The notes beneath the pieces were generated by a model that saw only the letters and a list, made by a program, of their open reading frames with translations, ran no database searches and had not been told where the DNA came from. This document shows, one piece after another, positions 9,047 through 18,097 of a DNA stretch of 64,000 nucleotides. A program made the translations under genes and the position numbers. Every line of letters starts with the position of its first letter. Position 1 is the first letter of the stretch. This DNA comes from Streptomyces aquilus (lineage in GTDB: Bacteria; Actinomycetota; Actinomycetes; Streptomycetales; Streptomycetaceae): assembly GCF_003955715.1 (NCBI RefSeq), contig NZ_CP034463.1, forward strand, positions 2,356,001 through 2,420,000, written 5' to 3'.

Positions 9047-10558
9047 TCAGCCGCCGGAGAGGACCCTGACCAGGTCCTCCGCCGTGCGACAGCGGTCCAG
9101 GAGCTCCTTGACGTGATTTCGCGTTCCGCGTAGTGGTTCCAGGGTTGGGACCCGCTGGAGGGAGTCGCGGCCCGGGAGGTCGAAGATGACGGAGTCCCAG
9201 GAGGCCGCGGCGACGTCGTCGGCGTACTGCTCCAGGCAGCGGCCTCGGAAGTAGGCGCGCGTGTCCTCTGGCGGCTTCGTACGGGCTCGCTCGACGTCCG
9301 CCTCGTCCAGGAGCCGCTTCATGCGGCCGCGGGCCGCGAGGCGGTTGTAGAGGCCCTTCTCGGCGCGTACGTCGGCGTACTGGAGGTCGAGGAGGTGGAG
9401 CTTGGCGGCGTCCCACTCCAGGCCGTCCCGGCGTCGGTAGCCCTCCATGAGCTCGCGCTTGGCGACCCAGTCGAGTTCGCCGGCGAGGCTCATCGGGTCG
9501 TTCTCCAGGCGGTTGAGAGTGTCCTCCCAGCGCGCCAGGACGTCCTTGGTCTGTTCGTCGGCGTCGGCGCCGTAGCGTTCCTCGACGTACTTGCGGGAGA
9601 GCTCGAAGTACTCCATCTGGAGTTGGACGGCGGTGAGTGTCCGGCCGCTGCGGAGGGTGACCAGCCGTTGCAGGGTCGGGTCGTGGGAGACCTGGTGGAG
9701 GGTGCGGACGGGCTGGTCGACCGCCAGGTCCACGGCGATGAAGCCGTCCTCGATCATGGAGAGGACCAGGGCCGTCGTGCCGAGCTTCAGGTACGTCGAG
9801 ATCTCGGAAAGGTTCGCGTCGCCGATGATCACGTGCAGGCGGCGGTATTTCTCCGCGTCCGCGTGAGGTTCGTCCCGCGTGTTGATGATCGGGCGCTTCA
9901 AGGTCGTCTCCAGCCCGACCTCGACCTCGAAGTAGTCGGCGCGCTGGCTGATCTGGAAGCCGTGTTCGTGGCCGTCCTGGCCGATGCCGACGCGGCCGGC
10001 GCCGGTGACGACCTGGCGGGAGACGAAGAAGGGGGTGAGGTGGCGCACGATGTCCGAGAAGGGGGTTTCCCGCTTCATCAGGTAGTTCTCGTGCGTGCCG
10101 TAGCTGGCGCCCTTGTTGTCGGTGTTGTTCTTGTAGAGGTGGATGGGCTGGGCGCCGGGGAGTGCGGCGGCGCGTTCGGCGGCTTCGGCCATGATGCGTT
10201 CGCCCGCCTTGTCCCAGAGGACGGCGTCGCGGGGGTTGGTGACTTCGGGGGCGCTGTATTCGGGGTGTGCGTGGTCGACGTAGAGCCTGGCGCCGTTGGT
10301 GAGGATGACGTTGGCGAGGCCGATGTCCTCGTCGGTGAGCTGGCTGGAGTCGGCGGCCTCGCGGGCGAGGTCGAAGCCTCGCGCGTCCCGTAGCGGGTTC
10401 TCCTCCTCGAAGTCCCAGCGGGCCCGGCGGGCCCGGTGCATCGCCGCCGCGTAGGCGTTGACGATCTGGGACGAGGTGAGCATGGCATTGGCGTTGGGGT
10501 GGCCGGGGACGGAGATCCCGTACTCCGTCTCGATGCCCATTACTCGCCGTACGGTCAT
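9047..10558 (-). CDS. dop: Pup deamidase / depupylase Dop
   Basis: Dop converts the C-terminal Gln of Pup to Glu and removes Pup from substrates. It is a 503-residue homologue of PafA with the same glutamine-synthetase-like fold: GIETEYGI (residues 8-15), the catalytic Asp95 in [37 protein letters not shown], and [23 protein letters not shown]. Residues about 41-80 are the Dop-loop that PafA lacks ([20 protein letters not shown]). The Gln ending of Pup here fits the need for this enzyme. It is followed 188 nt later by pup; that gap has no gene. Confidence 0.97.
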   Translation of the reverse strand: MTVRRVMGIETEYGISVPGHPNANAMLTSSQIVNAYAAAMHRARRARWDFEEENPLRDARGFDLAREAADSSQLTDEDIGLANVILTNGARLYVDHAHPEYSAPEVTNPRDAVLWDKAGERIMAEAAERAAALPGAQPIHLYKNNTDNKGASYGTHENYLMKRETPFSDIVRHLTPFFVSRQVVTGAGRVGIGQDGHEHGFQISQRADYFEVEVGLETTLKRPIINTRDEPHADAEKYRRLHVIIGDANLSEISTYLKLGTTALVLSMIEDGFIAVDLAVDQPVRTLHQVSHDPTLQRLVTLRSGRTLTAVQLQMEYFELSRKYVEERYGADADEQTKDVLARWEDTLNRLENDPMSLAGELDWVAKRELMEGYRRRDGLEWDAAKLHLLDLQYADVRAEKGLYNRLAARGRMKRLLDEADVERARTKPPEDTRAYFRGRCLEQYADDVAAASWDSVIFDLPGRDSLQRVPTLEPLRGTRNHVKELLDRCRTAEDLVRVLSGG

Positions 10559-10802
10559 GCGGCCCTCCTTGCCCGGCGGCGCCCTCGGTCGGGGGCGGCG
10601 CTCAAGTACCGCTGGCGCTCCGGTGCGTGTGCGGTGCCCGTCCCCGCACTGCGCGACTCGGCGGTACCGAAGAGCCTAGAACGGCTTTGCGCTGGTGGGG
10701 AGATCATTTGCGTCATTGCCTTGCGCGCCTGTGGTTGTGACTGTGTCCTGGAAAACAGTCGGCTGCGGGTACCCGGTGTGGGCACCCGCAGCCGCCCTGT
10801 TT
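10559..10802. other. Intergenic region between arc and dop
   Basis: These 244 nt hold the arc terminator hairpin and presumably a dop promoter. I see no further open frame with a ribosome site, and no clear promoter boxes. Confidence 0.5.
10761..10793 (-). terminator. Terminator of arc
   Basis: A 10-bp stem, GGCTGCGGGT (10761-10770) with ACCCGCAGCC (10784-10793), is followed on the minus strand by GACTGTTTTCC. It lies just past the arc stop, so arc transcription may end here and dop-pup-prcBA may use another promoter. Confidence 0.75.
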
Positions 10803-12569
10803 TTACAGGTACTGTCCGGTGTTCGCCACCGTGTCGATGGAGCGTCCGGTGTCGGCGCCCTGCTTTCCGGTGATGAGGGTGCGGATGTAGACGATCCGTT
10901 CGCCCTTCTTGCCGGAGATGCGGGCCCAGTCGTCCGGGTTGGTGGTGTTGGGGAGGTCCTCGTTCTCCTTGAACTCGTCCACGCAGGCCTGGAGGAGGTG
11001 GGAGACGCGGAGTCCCTTCTGGTTGTGGTCGAGGAAGTCCTTGATGGCCATCTTCTTGGCGCGGCCGACGATGTTCTCGATCATGGCGCCGGAGTTGAAG
11101 TCCTTGAAGTAGAGGACTTCCTTGTCTCCGTTGGCGTAGGTGACTTCCAGGAAGCGGTTTTCCTCGGATTCGGCGTACATGTGCTCGACGGCCGTCTGGA
11201 TCATGCTCTGGACGGTCGTTTCCTTGCTGCCGCCGTGCTCGCCGAGGTCGTCGGAGTGCAGGGGGAGGCGCTCGGTGAGGTACTTGCCGAAGATGTCCTT
11301 GGCGGCCTCGGCGTCGGGACGCTCGATCTTGATCTTCACGTCCAGGCGGCCGGGGCGCAGGATGGCGGGGTCGATCATGTCCTCGCGGTTGGAGGCGCCG
11401 ATGACGACCACGTTCTGCAGGCCTTCCACGCCGTCGATCTCGGCGAGGAGCTGGGGGACGATGGTGTTCTCCACGTCCGAGCTGACGCCGGATCCGCGGG
11501 TGCGGAAGAGGGATTCCATCTCGTCGAAGAAGACGATGACGGGGGTGCCCTCGGAGGCCTTCTCACGGGCACGCTGGAAGACGAGGCGGATCTGCCGCTC
11601 GGTCTCGCCGACGTACTTGTTGAGGAGTTCGGGGCCCTTGATGTTGAGGAAGAAGCTCTTGCCCTGGGCCTGGCCGGTGACCTCGGCGACCTTCTTGGCC
11701 AGCGAGTTGGCGACGGCCTTGGCGATGAGTGTCTTGCCGCATCCGGGGGGTCCGTAGAGCAGGACGCCCTTGGGCGGGCGGAGTTCGTGCTCCTTGAACA
11801 GGTCCGGGTAGAGGTAGGGCAGTTCGACTGCGTCGCGGATGGCTTCGATCTGGCCGCCGAGGCCGCCGATCTGTTCGTAGCCGATGTCGGGGACTTCTTC
11901 GAGGACGAGTTCTTCGACCTCGCTCTTGGGCACGACTTCGTAGACGTAGCCGGAGCGGGGTTCGAGCAGGAGGGCGTCGCCGGGGCGGATGGTGATGTCC
12001 AGCAGTGGCTCGGCGAGCCTCACCACCCTTTCCTCGTCGGTGTGCCCCTGCACGAGGGCGCGTTCGCCGTCCTCGAGGATCTCCTTGAGGGTGACGATGT
12101 CGCCGACGCTCTCGAACTCCATGGCCTCGACCACGTTGAGTGCTTCGTTGAGCATCAGTTCCTGGCCGCGCCGGAGTTCTTCGAGGTCGACGCTGGGGCT
12201 GACGTTCACCCGGAGTTTGCGTCCTCCGGTGAAGATGTCGGCGGTGCCGTCCTCGTTGGCTTGCAGGAAGACGCCGAAGCCGGCCGGGGGCTGTGCGAGC
12301 CGGTCGACTTCTTCCTTGAGGGCCACGATCTGGTCGCGGGCCTCGCGGAGCGTGTTCGCGAGTCGCTCGTTCTGGGCGGACACGCCGGCCAGATTGGTCT
12401 GCAGCTCGACGATCCGCTCTTCGAGAATCCTCGTGTGCCGCGGAGAGTCGGCGAGCTTGCGTCGCAGGACGGCGATCTCCTGCTCAAGGTAGGCAATCTG
12501 CCCGGCCGGGTCGTCGGACCCTCGTCCCGGGCGGATGCCGCGGTTCATGTCGTCGTCGTGGGCTGCCAC
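10803..12569 (-). CDS. arc: Proteasome-associated AAA ATPase Arc (Mpa)
   Basis: Arc/Mpa recognises Pup on substrates, unfolds them and feeds them into the 20S core. GTG 12569 is chosen because AGGAGGTGAGG lies directly upstream. A TTG at 12587 would swallow that site. The product is 588 residues. A coiled coil (about 24-93) binds Pup, two OB folds cover roughly 97-225, and an AAA+ domain follows with Walker A GPPGCGKT (273-280), Walker B VFFDE (347-351) and the arginine-finger region [17 protein letters not shown]. The C-terminus is GQYL. Its penultimate Tyr is the motif used to dock on the alpha ring. Confidence 0.97.
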   Translation of the reverse strand: MAAHDDDMNRGIRPGRGSDDPAGQIAYLEQEIAVLRRKLADSPRHTRILEERIVELQTNLAGVSAQNERLANTLREARDQIVALKEEVDRLAQPPAGFGVFLQANEDGTADIFTGGRKLRVNVSPSVDLEELRRGQELMLNEALNVVEAMEFESVGDIVTLKEILEDGERALVQGHTDEERVVRLAEPLLDITIRPGDALLLEPRSGYVYEVVPKSEVEELVLEEVPDIGYEQIGGLGGQIEAIRDAVELPYLYPDLFKEHELRPPKGVLLYGPPGCGKTLIAKAVANSLAKKVAEVTGQAQGKSFFLNIKGPELLNKYVGETERQIRLVFQRAREKASEGTPVIVFFDEMESLFRTRGSGVSSDVENTIVPQLLAEIDGVEGLQNVVVIGASNREDMIDPAILRPGRLDVKIKIERPDAEAAKDIFGKYLTERLPLHSDDLGEHGGSKETTVQSMIQTAVEHMYAESEENRFLEVTYANGDKEVLYFKDFNSGAMIENIVGRAKKMAIKDFLDHNQKGLRVSHLLQACVDEFKENEDLPNTTNPDDWARISGKKGERIVYIRTLITGKQGADTGRSIDTVANTGQYL

Positions 12570-13143
12570 GGTCCTCACCTCCTCCAAGGGGAGCTGGACG
12601 CTTCCAGACCCTACCTGGGTGGGTGTCGATTGAAACCCCTAGATCACAAAGAGTGTCAAGGTGTGTCGTCGGTCACCCTGCGCTCTCCCTCACGCCGTCT
12701 GAATACCCAGTCAACGTGATTCAGAAGCCGACTGTTCCTGGGCAGGAGTGCTCGAAATCTTCCGTGGCGGGGGTGAGTTGCGGGCAGCGCCGCCGGTCGG
12801 GGGCTCGTGGCGCCCGCTGATCGGGCCTTCGGTGCTTGTTTTCCGGGGGGTGGGGTTAGTCGGGCGGTGGCGGGGTGGTGCTGACGGAGCGTGTGCGGGT
12901 GGGTGGGGTGCGTCATGGTGGTGGCGGCGGGGCGGGCGTCTGCCGGGCGGTGGCACGGGGGGCGCACGGGTGTGGAGCGGGGGTGTCTCGACCGGTGCGC
13001 GAGGCGTGGTCGAGGTGTTTTCGAGGGGCGCTCCACCGGCACGCGAGGAGATGGGCGGGTCCGGCGGGCTGGTCGGCGGCCGAGGGTTCGTAGGGTGGCG
13101 GGGGTAGGGTCGGGGGTGTTGAGCAGCGGAGGTGGCGGGAGAC
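12570..13143. other. Gene-free interval between arc and the ferredoxin gene
   Basis: This divergent intergenic stretch of 574 nt must contain the arc and ferredoxin promoters. Open frames on both strands are arginine- and proline-rich or glycine- and tryptophan-rich, without a ribosome site or recognisable domain. From about 12840 to 13110 the plus strand is strikingly G-rich, with many runs of three to six G. Confidence 0.6.
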
Positions 13144-13449
13144 GTGAGCGTGCAGCAGGAGGCCGGGGTCGAGGGTCAGGCTCTGGAGGTCTGGATCGAT
13201 CAGGATCTCTGTACCGGCGACGGCATCTGTGTCCAGTACGCGCCTGAGGTGTTCGAGCTGGACATCGACGGTCTGGCGTATGTGAAGGGCGCGGACGACG
13301 AGCTGCTGCAGTCCGCGGGTGCGTCGACGCCGGTGCCGCTGCCGTTGCTGACGGACGTGGTGGATTCGGCCAGGGAGTGCCCGGGCGAGTGCATTCATGT
13401 GCGCCGGGTGTCGGACGGCGTCGAGGTCTACGGGCCCGACGTGGCGTGA
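13144..13449 (+). CDS. Single-cluster 3Fe-4S ferredoxin
   Basis: This 101-residue acidic electron carrier begins VSVQQEAGVEGQALEVWID. Cluster ligands are the C-x5-C pair in DLCTGDGICVQYAPEVFE and the Cys of ECPGEC near residue 79. The pattern with one C-x5-C pair and a later C-P is that of 3Fe-4S ferredoxins that serve P450s and other oxygenases in actinomycetes. No P450 gene is adjacent, so the partner is unknown. GTG 13144 is used; GTG 13132 and GTG 13150 are also in frame, and GGAGG and GGGAG upstream would serve 13144 and 13150 respectively. The gene converges with the secreted protein gene at 13546. Confidence 0.88.
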   Translation: MSVQQEAGVEGQALEVWIDQDLCTGDGICVQYAPEVFELDIDGLAYVKGADDELLQSAGASTPVPLPLLTDVVDSARECPGECIHVRRVSDGVEVYGPDVA

Positions 13450-13545
13450 CCGCGCGGGGGTGCCGGTCGGCGGTGTCGCCCCGGCCGGAACGCTTGTTGT
13501 CGCTCTGTCAGTTGGCGGCCGTCGTGGTGACGTGCCGAGCGGGGC

Positions 13546-14124
13546 TCAGACGCTCCGTGCGCCCGCCGGGGTGGAGCGCAGGAAGGTGCCGTTCTTCCAC
13601 TGCCACTTCACGCTGGTGTGCACGTCGGGGCAGCAACTGGGTACGGAGTCCGAGGAGTAGCCGAGTGTGTCGGCGAGGACGGTTCCGTCGGCGACGGTGA
13701 GGGTCTTGACGTTGGTGCGGTCCTTGGGGTCGATCAGGGTCGCCACGACGCGGGGCTTCTTGGCGTCGGCGGCCTGGGTGAGGACGTAGACGGCGTCGGG
13801 CGGGGTGCCCATGGGGGCGTCGCAGTGGACGACCGCGACGGTCTCGGGGCGGCCGTCGCCGTCGAGGTCGCCGGTGGCCTTCTTCACCACGAGCGCTTTG
13901 ACGGGGCCGCAGTCGATCGGGAAGTCGACATGGGCCGGGTTCGGGGCGGCGGTGGTCACGGGGGCCTGCTGCGACTGCGGGCCGGCGGCCTGGGCGGCGG
14001 TGGCCGGATTCGGCTGGAGGACCGAGGAGAGGGCCACGACGCCTGCCACGGCGGTGGCGGTGGCCACCCAGTGGATCGGGCGGGTGTGCGTGTGAGCGAG
14101 TTCCGGAACCGCGGAGTGCTGCAC
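13546..14124 (-). CDS. Secreted or membrane-anchored protein of unknown function
   Basis: The 192-residue product starts at GTG 14124 with GGGAG 9 nt upstream. An N-terminal cytosolic stretch (about 16 residues) is followed by one hydrophobic segment, HWVATATAVAGVVALSSVL, ending near an A-A-Q-A-A region that could be cleaved. The mature part contains DLDGDGRPETVAVV, similar to the calcium-binding strand of FG-GAP/VCBS repeats, and a C-terminal SCCPDVHTSVKWQWKNG with a vicinal cysteine pair. I do not recognise a named family. It is between the ferredoxin gene (convergent) and trmI (same strand). Confidence 0.75.
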   Translation of the reverse strand: MQHSAVPELAHTHTRPIHWVATATAVAGVVALSSVLQPNPATAAQAAGPQSQQAPVTTAAPNPAHVDFPIDCGPVKALVVKKATGDLDGDGRPETVAVVHCDAPMGTPPDAVYVLTQAADAKKPRVVATLIDPKDRTNVKTLTVADGTVLADTLGYSSDSVPSCCPDVHTSVKWQWKNGTFLRSTPAGARSV

Positions 14125-14255
14125 TAGGGGTGACTCCCGAGAGGGCTGTGGCGGTGGGGGTGTCCCGCATGGTGCCACACGTCACAGGGGAGCGGAACGG
14201 CGGGGTCGGTGGTTGTCGCACGGACCTCGGGGTCCGAGGTGTCGGCAACGAAAAG

Positions 14256-14304
14256 GCGCCGGGGCCGAGTTCCGGAGCGGGTGTCGGGAACTCGGCCGCG
14301 GCGC
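14256..14304 (-). terminator. Terminator of trmI
   Basis: A long stem pairs 14256-14273 with 14287-14304 (core GGCCGAGTTC with GAACTCGGCC, one mismatch in the outer part). On the minus strand it is followed by CTTTTCG. It lies 29 nt past the trmI stop. Confidence 0.75.
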
Positions 14305-14333
14305 GGTTGCGTTGTACGCGGCACAGGGCCGCC

Positions 14334-15236
14334 TCAGCGGCCGGAGCCTCCGTCGGCGTTGGGGCCGGCGTAGTCCTCGCCGTAGGCGCCCTTGGCGGGG
14401 CGGCGGCGGCGCATGGGCGGCTCGACGCCGTCGGCGAGGCGGCGGGCGGTGAGCAGGAAGCCGGTGTGGCCGATCATCCGGTGGTCCGGGCGGACGGCGA
14501 GGCCTTCGATGTGCCAGTTGCGGATCATCGACTCCCAGGCGGTCGGCTCGTTGAAGGAGCCGATCTCGCGGATGGACTCGACGGTCCGGGCGAGCTGGGT
14601 GGTGGTGGCGACGTAGCAGCAGAGGATGCCGCCGGGGACGAGCGCCTTGGAGACGGCCTCCAGGCATTCCCAGGGGGCGAGCATGTCGAGGATGACGCGG
14701 TCGACGTCGGTGTCGGACAGGTTGTCCTGGAGGTCGCCGACGGTGAGCTGCCAGGCGGGGTGGGGGCCGCCGAAGTAGCGCTCCACGTTCTGCTGGGCGA
14801 TCTCGGCGAAGTCCTCGCGGCGCTCGTAGGAGTGCAGCATGCCCTGGTCGCCGATGGCGCGCAGCAGGAAGCTGCTGAGCGAGCCGGAGCCGACGCCGGC
14901 TTCGACGACGCGTGCGCCGGGGAAGATGTCGGCGAAGGCGAGGATCTGTCCCGCGTCCTTCGGGTAGACGACGGCTGCCCCGCGGGGCATGGACAGGACG
15001 TAGTCGGGGAGCAGGGGGCGCAGCGCGAGGTAGGCGACGTTACCGGTGGTGCGGACAACGCTGCCCTCGGGAGCGCCGATCAGCTCGTCGTGGGGGAAGG
15101 AACCCTTGTGGGTGTGGAAGTTCTTTCCCTCTTCGAGCGTGAACGTGTAGTGGCGGCCCTTGGGGTCGGTCAGCTGAACCTGGTCCCCGACCTTGAAGGG
15201 CCCGCGCCTGCGGGCGGCACCGGTCGGTTCGGACAT
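14334..15236 (-). CDS. trmI: tRNA (adenine-58-N1)-methyltransferase TrmI
   Basis: TrmI places a methyl group on N1 of adenosine 58 in the T-loop of tRNA, using S-adenosylmethionine. The 300-residue product has the small N-terminal beta domain (FKVGDQVQLTDPKGRHYTFTL) and a Rossmann methyltransferase domain from about residue 95. The SAM site is VVEAGVGSGSLSSFLLRAIG, and DRVILDMLAPWECLEAV is the catalytic Asp region of this family. The C-terminus is charged and disordered. In actinobacteria this gene is commonly close to the proteasome genes, as it is here. Confidence 0.95.
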   Translation of the reverse strand: MSEPTGAARRRGPFKVGDQVQLTDPKGRHYTFTLEEGKNFHTHKGSFPHDELIGAPEGSVVRTTGNVAYLALRPLLPDYVLSMPRGAAVVYPKDAGQILAFADIFPGARVVEAGVGSGSLSSFLLRAIGDQGMLHSYERREDFAEIAQQNVERYFGGPHPAWQLTVGDLQDNLSDTDVDRVILDMLAPWECLEAVSKALVPGGILCCYVATTTQLARTVESIREIGSFNEPTAWESMIRNWHIEGLAVRPDHRMIGHTGFLLTARRLADGVEPPMRRRRPAKGAYGEDYAGPNADGGSGR

Positions 15237-15286
15237 GTGAACAGCCTACCGGCGTTTCGGGGGGCCGCCGACCACGAGGAAGTGCG

Positions 15287-15313
15287 GAGCACCGCTTCAG
15301 GAGAGCGGTGCTC
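15287..15313 (-). terminator. Terminator of the M50 protease gene
   Basis: A perfect 10-bp stem, GAGCACCGCT (15287-15296) with AGCGGTGCTC (15304-15313), begins directly after the stop codon of the minus-strand gene. No U-run follows. Confidence 0.6.
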
Positions 15314-16930
15314 TCAGCTCGGGCGGGCCATGGCCTTGACGAAGGCGCGCTCGACGTCGGCGGCGGACAGGACGCCGTAGATCTCGCCGGTGTCCTCGAC
15401 GACGAGGTATTCGGTGGCGGGGGTGGCGCGCAGGGCGTCGAGGAGGTCCTCCCCGGCCAGTTCCGCGGAGACGCGCATGCCGTCGGTGAGGTCCTGGGCG
15501 AGGCCGCTGACGGCGACCCAGGGGCGGCGGTGTTCGGGGACGCCGACGATGGCGGCCTCGCGGACGAGGGAGAGGGGTTCGCCGTCGGTGTCGACGACGA
15601 CGAGGGCGCGGGCGCCGGCTTCGTTGGCGCGGCGCAGGGCCTCGGAGAGGGGGGTGTCGGTCTCGACGGGGACGGCGCGCCGGGTGAGGTTGCGGGCGCG
15701 GAGTTCCGGGAGGTGTTCGCGCAGGCGGGCCATGCGGAGGCTGTTGCCGGCGCCGGTCCAGATGATGGCGGCGAGGATCGCGGCGAGCAGGGCGTCCATG
15801 ACGGTGTCCATGCCGACGTTGTCCTCGGCGTTGGAGCCGAGGGCTCCGGACTGGGTGAGCAGCGGGAGGCCGATGAGGACGAAGACGGCGAGGGCGCGGC
15901 CGACCCAGGCGGCGGCGATGGTGCCGCTCATGGGTTTGCCGGTGATCTTCCAGACGACGGCGCGGAGCATGCGGCCGCCGTCGAGGGGCAGGCCCGGCAG
16001 GAGGTTGAAGGCGGCCACGATGAGGTTGGAGATCATCAGGCCGGCGAGCAGGACGCCGGGGACGGTGCCGGGTTCGACGGGCTGGAGGGCGACGTAGAAG
16101 AGGCCGGCGAGGACGAGGGAGAGTAGGGGGCCGACGAAGGCCAGCACGAACTCGCGGCCGGGGGTCTCGGCTTCCTTCTCGATCTCGGAGACGCCGCCGA
16201 AGAACTGGAGCTGGATGCGGCGTACGGGGAGCTTGAAGCGGAGGGCGGCGACCGTGTGGGCGAGTTCGTGGACGAGGACGGAGGCGTAGAAGGCGACGGC
16301 GAAGAAGAGGGAGACGAGGTAGCGGGCGGCGCCGAGTTCGGGCAGGACGCGGTCGAGCTGGCCGCCGAACACCCAGGTGATGAGGGCGGCCACGAGGAAC
16401 CAGCTGGGCGCGACGTAGACGGGCACGCCGAAGGGGCGTCCCATGAGCAGCCCTCCACCGGGTTCGCGCTGCCGCTGGGGCGGGCGGCCCTTGGTGGTGC
16501 CGGAGTGGGCGAGGGTGCGGTGGTCGTGGGCCGGGTCTTGGTCGTGGGGAGTGGGGGTGGGCGTGGGGGTCGGGGTCTTCGGCGTCGGGTGGTCCTCGAC
16601 ACCGTCGGTCGTCCCGGTCGTCCCGCTGGTCTCGGTCGCCCCGCTGGTCTCGGTGGTTTCGGTGGTCTCGTCGGCGTCGCCGACGGCGTGGTCGTCCGTC
16701 GCCTCGTCCCGGCGCTTCGCCTCGGCGTCGGTGGTGCTTGAGCTGCCCGGAGGGGTCTGAGGCGTCGGGGTCTCTGCACCCGGCGTTCTGTCCTCGGTGG
16801 GGTTGGTCGTGGGCTCGTCCCGCTGCCCCTCCCCCGTGGTGGGGTCGGCGGCCGGGGTCGTAGGGCCTGCGTGCTGGGTCGGCTCGTCGTTGCCGGACCG
16901 CGGCTGCCCGCTCCCGCCGCTCTCGTCCAC
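15314..16930 (-). CDS. M50 family site-2 metalloprotease with tandem CBS domains
   Basis: This 538-residue membrane zinc protease cuts substrates within the membrane. The zinc motif HELAH is at 221-225 and the second ligand site LPGLPLDGGR at 311-320. About six hydrophobic segments span 170-385. Two CBS repeats, which usually bind adenine nucleotides, fill about 395-530. Residues 1-160 are disordered and rich in Thr, Pro, Glu and Asp, including a run of TP repeats (about 119-128). GTG 16930 has GAGGGG 5 nt upstream. An internal ATG at 16444 (MGRPFGVPVYV) also has a strong GGTGGAGGG site and would yield the core protease without the tail, so two forms are possible. The substrate is unknown. 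Confidence 0.9.
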   Translation of the reverse strand: MDESGGSGQPRSGNDEPTQHAGPTTPAADPTTGEGQRDEPTTNPTEDRTPGAETPTPQTPPGSSSTTDAEAKRRDEATDDHAVGDADETTETTETSGATETSGTTGTTDGVEDHPTPKTPTPTPTPTPHDQDPAHDHRTLAHSGTTKGRPPQRQREPGGGLLMGRPFGVPVYVAPSWFLVAALITWVFGGQLDRVLPELGAARYLVSLFFAVAFYASVLVHELAHTVAALRFKLPVRRIQLQFFGGVSEIEKEAETPGREFVLAFVGPLLSLVLAGLFYVALQPVEPGTVPGVLLAGLMISNLIVAAFNLLPGLPLDGGRMLRAVVWKITGKPMSGTIAAAWVGRALAVFVLIGLPLLTQSGALGSNAEDNVGMDTVMDALLAAILAAIIWTGAGNSLRMARLREHLPELRARNLTRRAVPVETDTPLSEALRRANEAGARALVVVDTDGEPLSLVREAAIVGVPEHRRPWVAVSGLAQDLTDGMRVSAELAGEDLLDALRATPATEYLVVEDTGEIYGVLSAADVERAFVKAMARPS

Positions 16931-17105
16931 GGTGTCCCCTCGTTCGAAGCGTCTTCCGCGCCTGCCGGCGGAAGGGTCTCGGGGTCGATGGTATGCGGCG
17001 GTCGCGACGCGTTCGGCCCCGGCACCCCCTGTGTTTCCCGGGCTGTCGTGCGGGTCCCGGCGGCGAGTGGGTCACTGTCAGTGGTGGGCCGTAAGGTCTG
17101 TGGGC

Positions 17106-18083
17106 ATGGAGACGAGCACCGAGGGCGCGGCGGAGGCCGCCGGCGGCGGGGTCGCGGACGTGGATCCGCCGGTCGTGGGCGAGCAGGCGGCGTCGGCACA
17201 GGACGTGACGGTCGCGGCCGAGGCGCGTGTCGCCATAGCGCCCGCGTCGCTGTCGCCGTCGCGGGCGAGCGACTTCATGCAGTGCCCGTTGCTGTACCGG
17301 TTCCGGGTGATCGACCGGTTGCCGGAGAAGCCGAGCGAGGCGGCGACGCGGGGCACTCTGGTGCATGCGGTGCTTGAGCGGCTGTTCGACGCTCCGGCGG
17401 GTGAGCGGACGGCGCCCCAGGCGAAGTCGCTCATCCCCGGCCAGTGGGACCGGTTGCGGGAGTCGCGGCCCGAGGTCGTGGAGCTGTTCGCCGACGATCC
17501 GGAGGGTGAGCGGCTGGCGCGGTGGCTCGGGGAGGCCGAGCAGCTGGTGGAGCGGTGGTTCAGTCTGGAGGATCCGACGCGGTTGGAGCCTGCCGAGCGG
17601 GAGTTGTTCGTCGAGGCGGAGCTGGATTCGGGGCTGCGGCTGCGCGGGATCATCGACCGGGTCGATGTGGCGCCCACGGGTGAGGTGCGGATCGTCGACT
17701 ACAAGACGGGCAAGGCGCCGCGGCCGGAGTACGCCGAGGGTGCGCTGTTCCAGATGAAGTTCTACGCGCTGGTGGTGTGGCGGCTGAAGCAGGTCGTGCC
17801 GCGGCGGTTGCAGCTGGTGTATCTCGGCAGTGGTGACGTGCTGACGTACGACCCCGTGCCGGCGGATCTGGAGCGGGTGGAGCGGAAGCTGCTGGCGCTG
17901 TGGGAGGCGATCCGGCTGGCGACGGAGACGGGTGACTGGCGTCCGCGGCCGACGAAGCTGTGCGGCTGGTGCGACCACCAGGCGCACTGCCCGGAGTTCG
18001 GCGGTACTCCCCCGCCGTATCCGCTCCCGGTGAGGGCGGCCGAGTCCGGCGGGGCGTCGCAGGGCAGAATGGGGCCGGACTAG
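17106..18083 (+). CDS. RecB-like PD-(D/E)XK nuclease with an Fe-S cysteine set
   Basis: This 325-residue protein starts at ATG 17106. It has the PD-(D/E)XK core: His87 in GTLVHAVLERLF, Asp184 in GIIDRVDV, and Asp198-Tyr-Lys200 in RIVDYKTGK. Four cysteines, Cys60 in DFMQCPLLYRFR and C286-x2-C289-x5-C295 near the C-terminus, match the 4Fe-4S clasp of AddB, Cas4 and related nucleases. It lacks a helicase domain, so it would be a stand-alone 5'-3' or flap-type nuclease; the exact polarity is not visible. Residues 1-43 are disordered and acidic. It is followed 14 nt later by the response regulator gene. Confidence 0.9.
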   Translation: METSTEGAAEAAGGGVADVDPPVVGEQAASAQDVTVAAEARVAIAPASLSPSRASDFMQCPLLYRFRVIDRLPEKPSEAATRGTLVHAVLERLFDAPAGERTAPQAKSLIPGQWDRLRESRPEVVELFADDPEGERLARWLGEAEQLVERWFSLEDPTRLEPAERELFVEAELDSGLRLRGIIDRVDVAPTGEVRIVDYKTGKAPRPEYAEGALFQMKFYALVVWRLKQVVPRRLQLVYLGSGDVLTYDPVPADLERVERKLLALWEAIRLATETGDWRPRPTKLCGWCDHQAHCPEFGGTPPPYPLPVRAAESGGASQGRMGPD

Positions 18084-18097
18084 CGAAGGAGTGTCAC

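Noticed and set aside
12656..13042. 128-codon minus-strand frame in the arc-ferredoxin gap
   Set aside because: Its composition is His/Pro/Arg, there is no ribosome site, and it mirrors the G-rich plus strand.
13132..13143. Earlier GTG start (13132) for the ferredoxin
   Set aside because: The GGAGG that would serve the gene overlaps this codon, so a start at 13144 or 13150 is more likely.
15297..17987. An 896-codon minus-strand frame covering the M50 and RecB-like genes
   Set aside because: It is rich in Arg, Pro and His, as expected of a frameshifted shadow, and it conflicts with two recognisable proteins.
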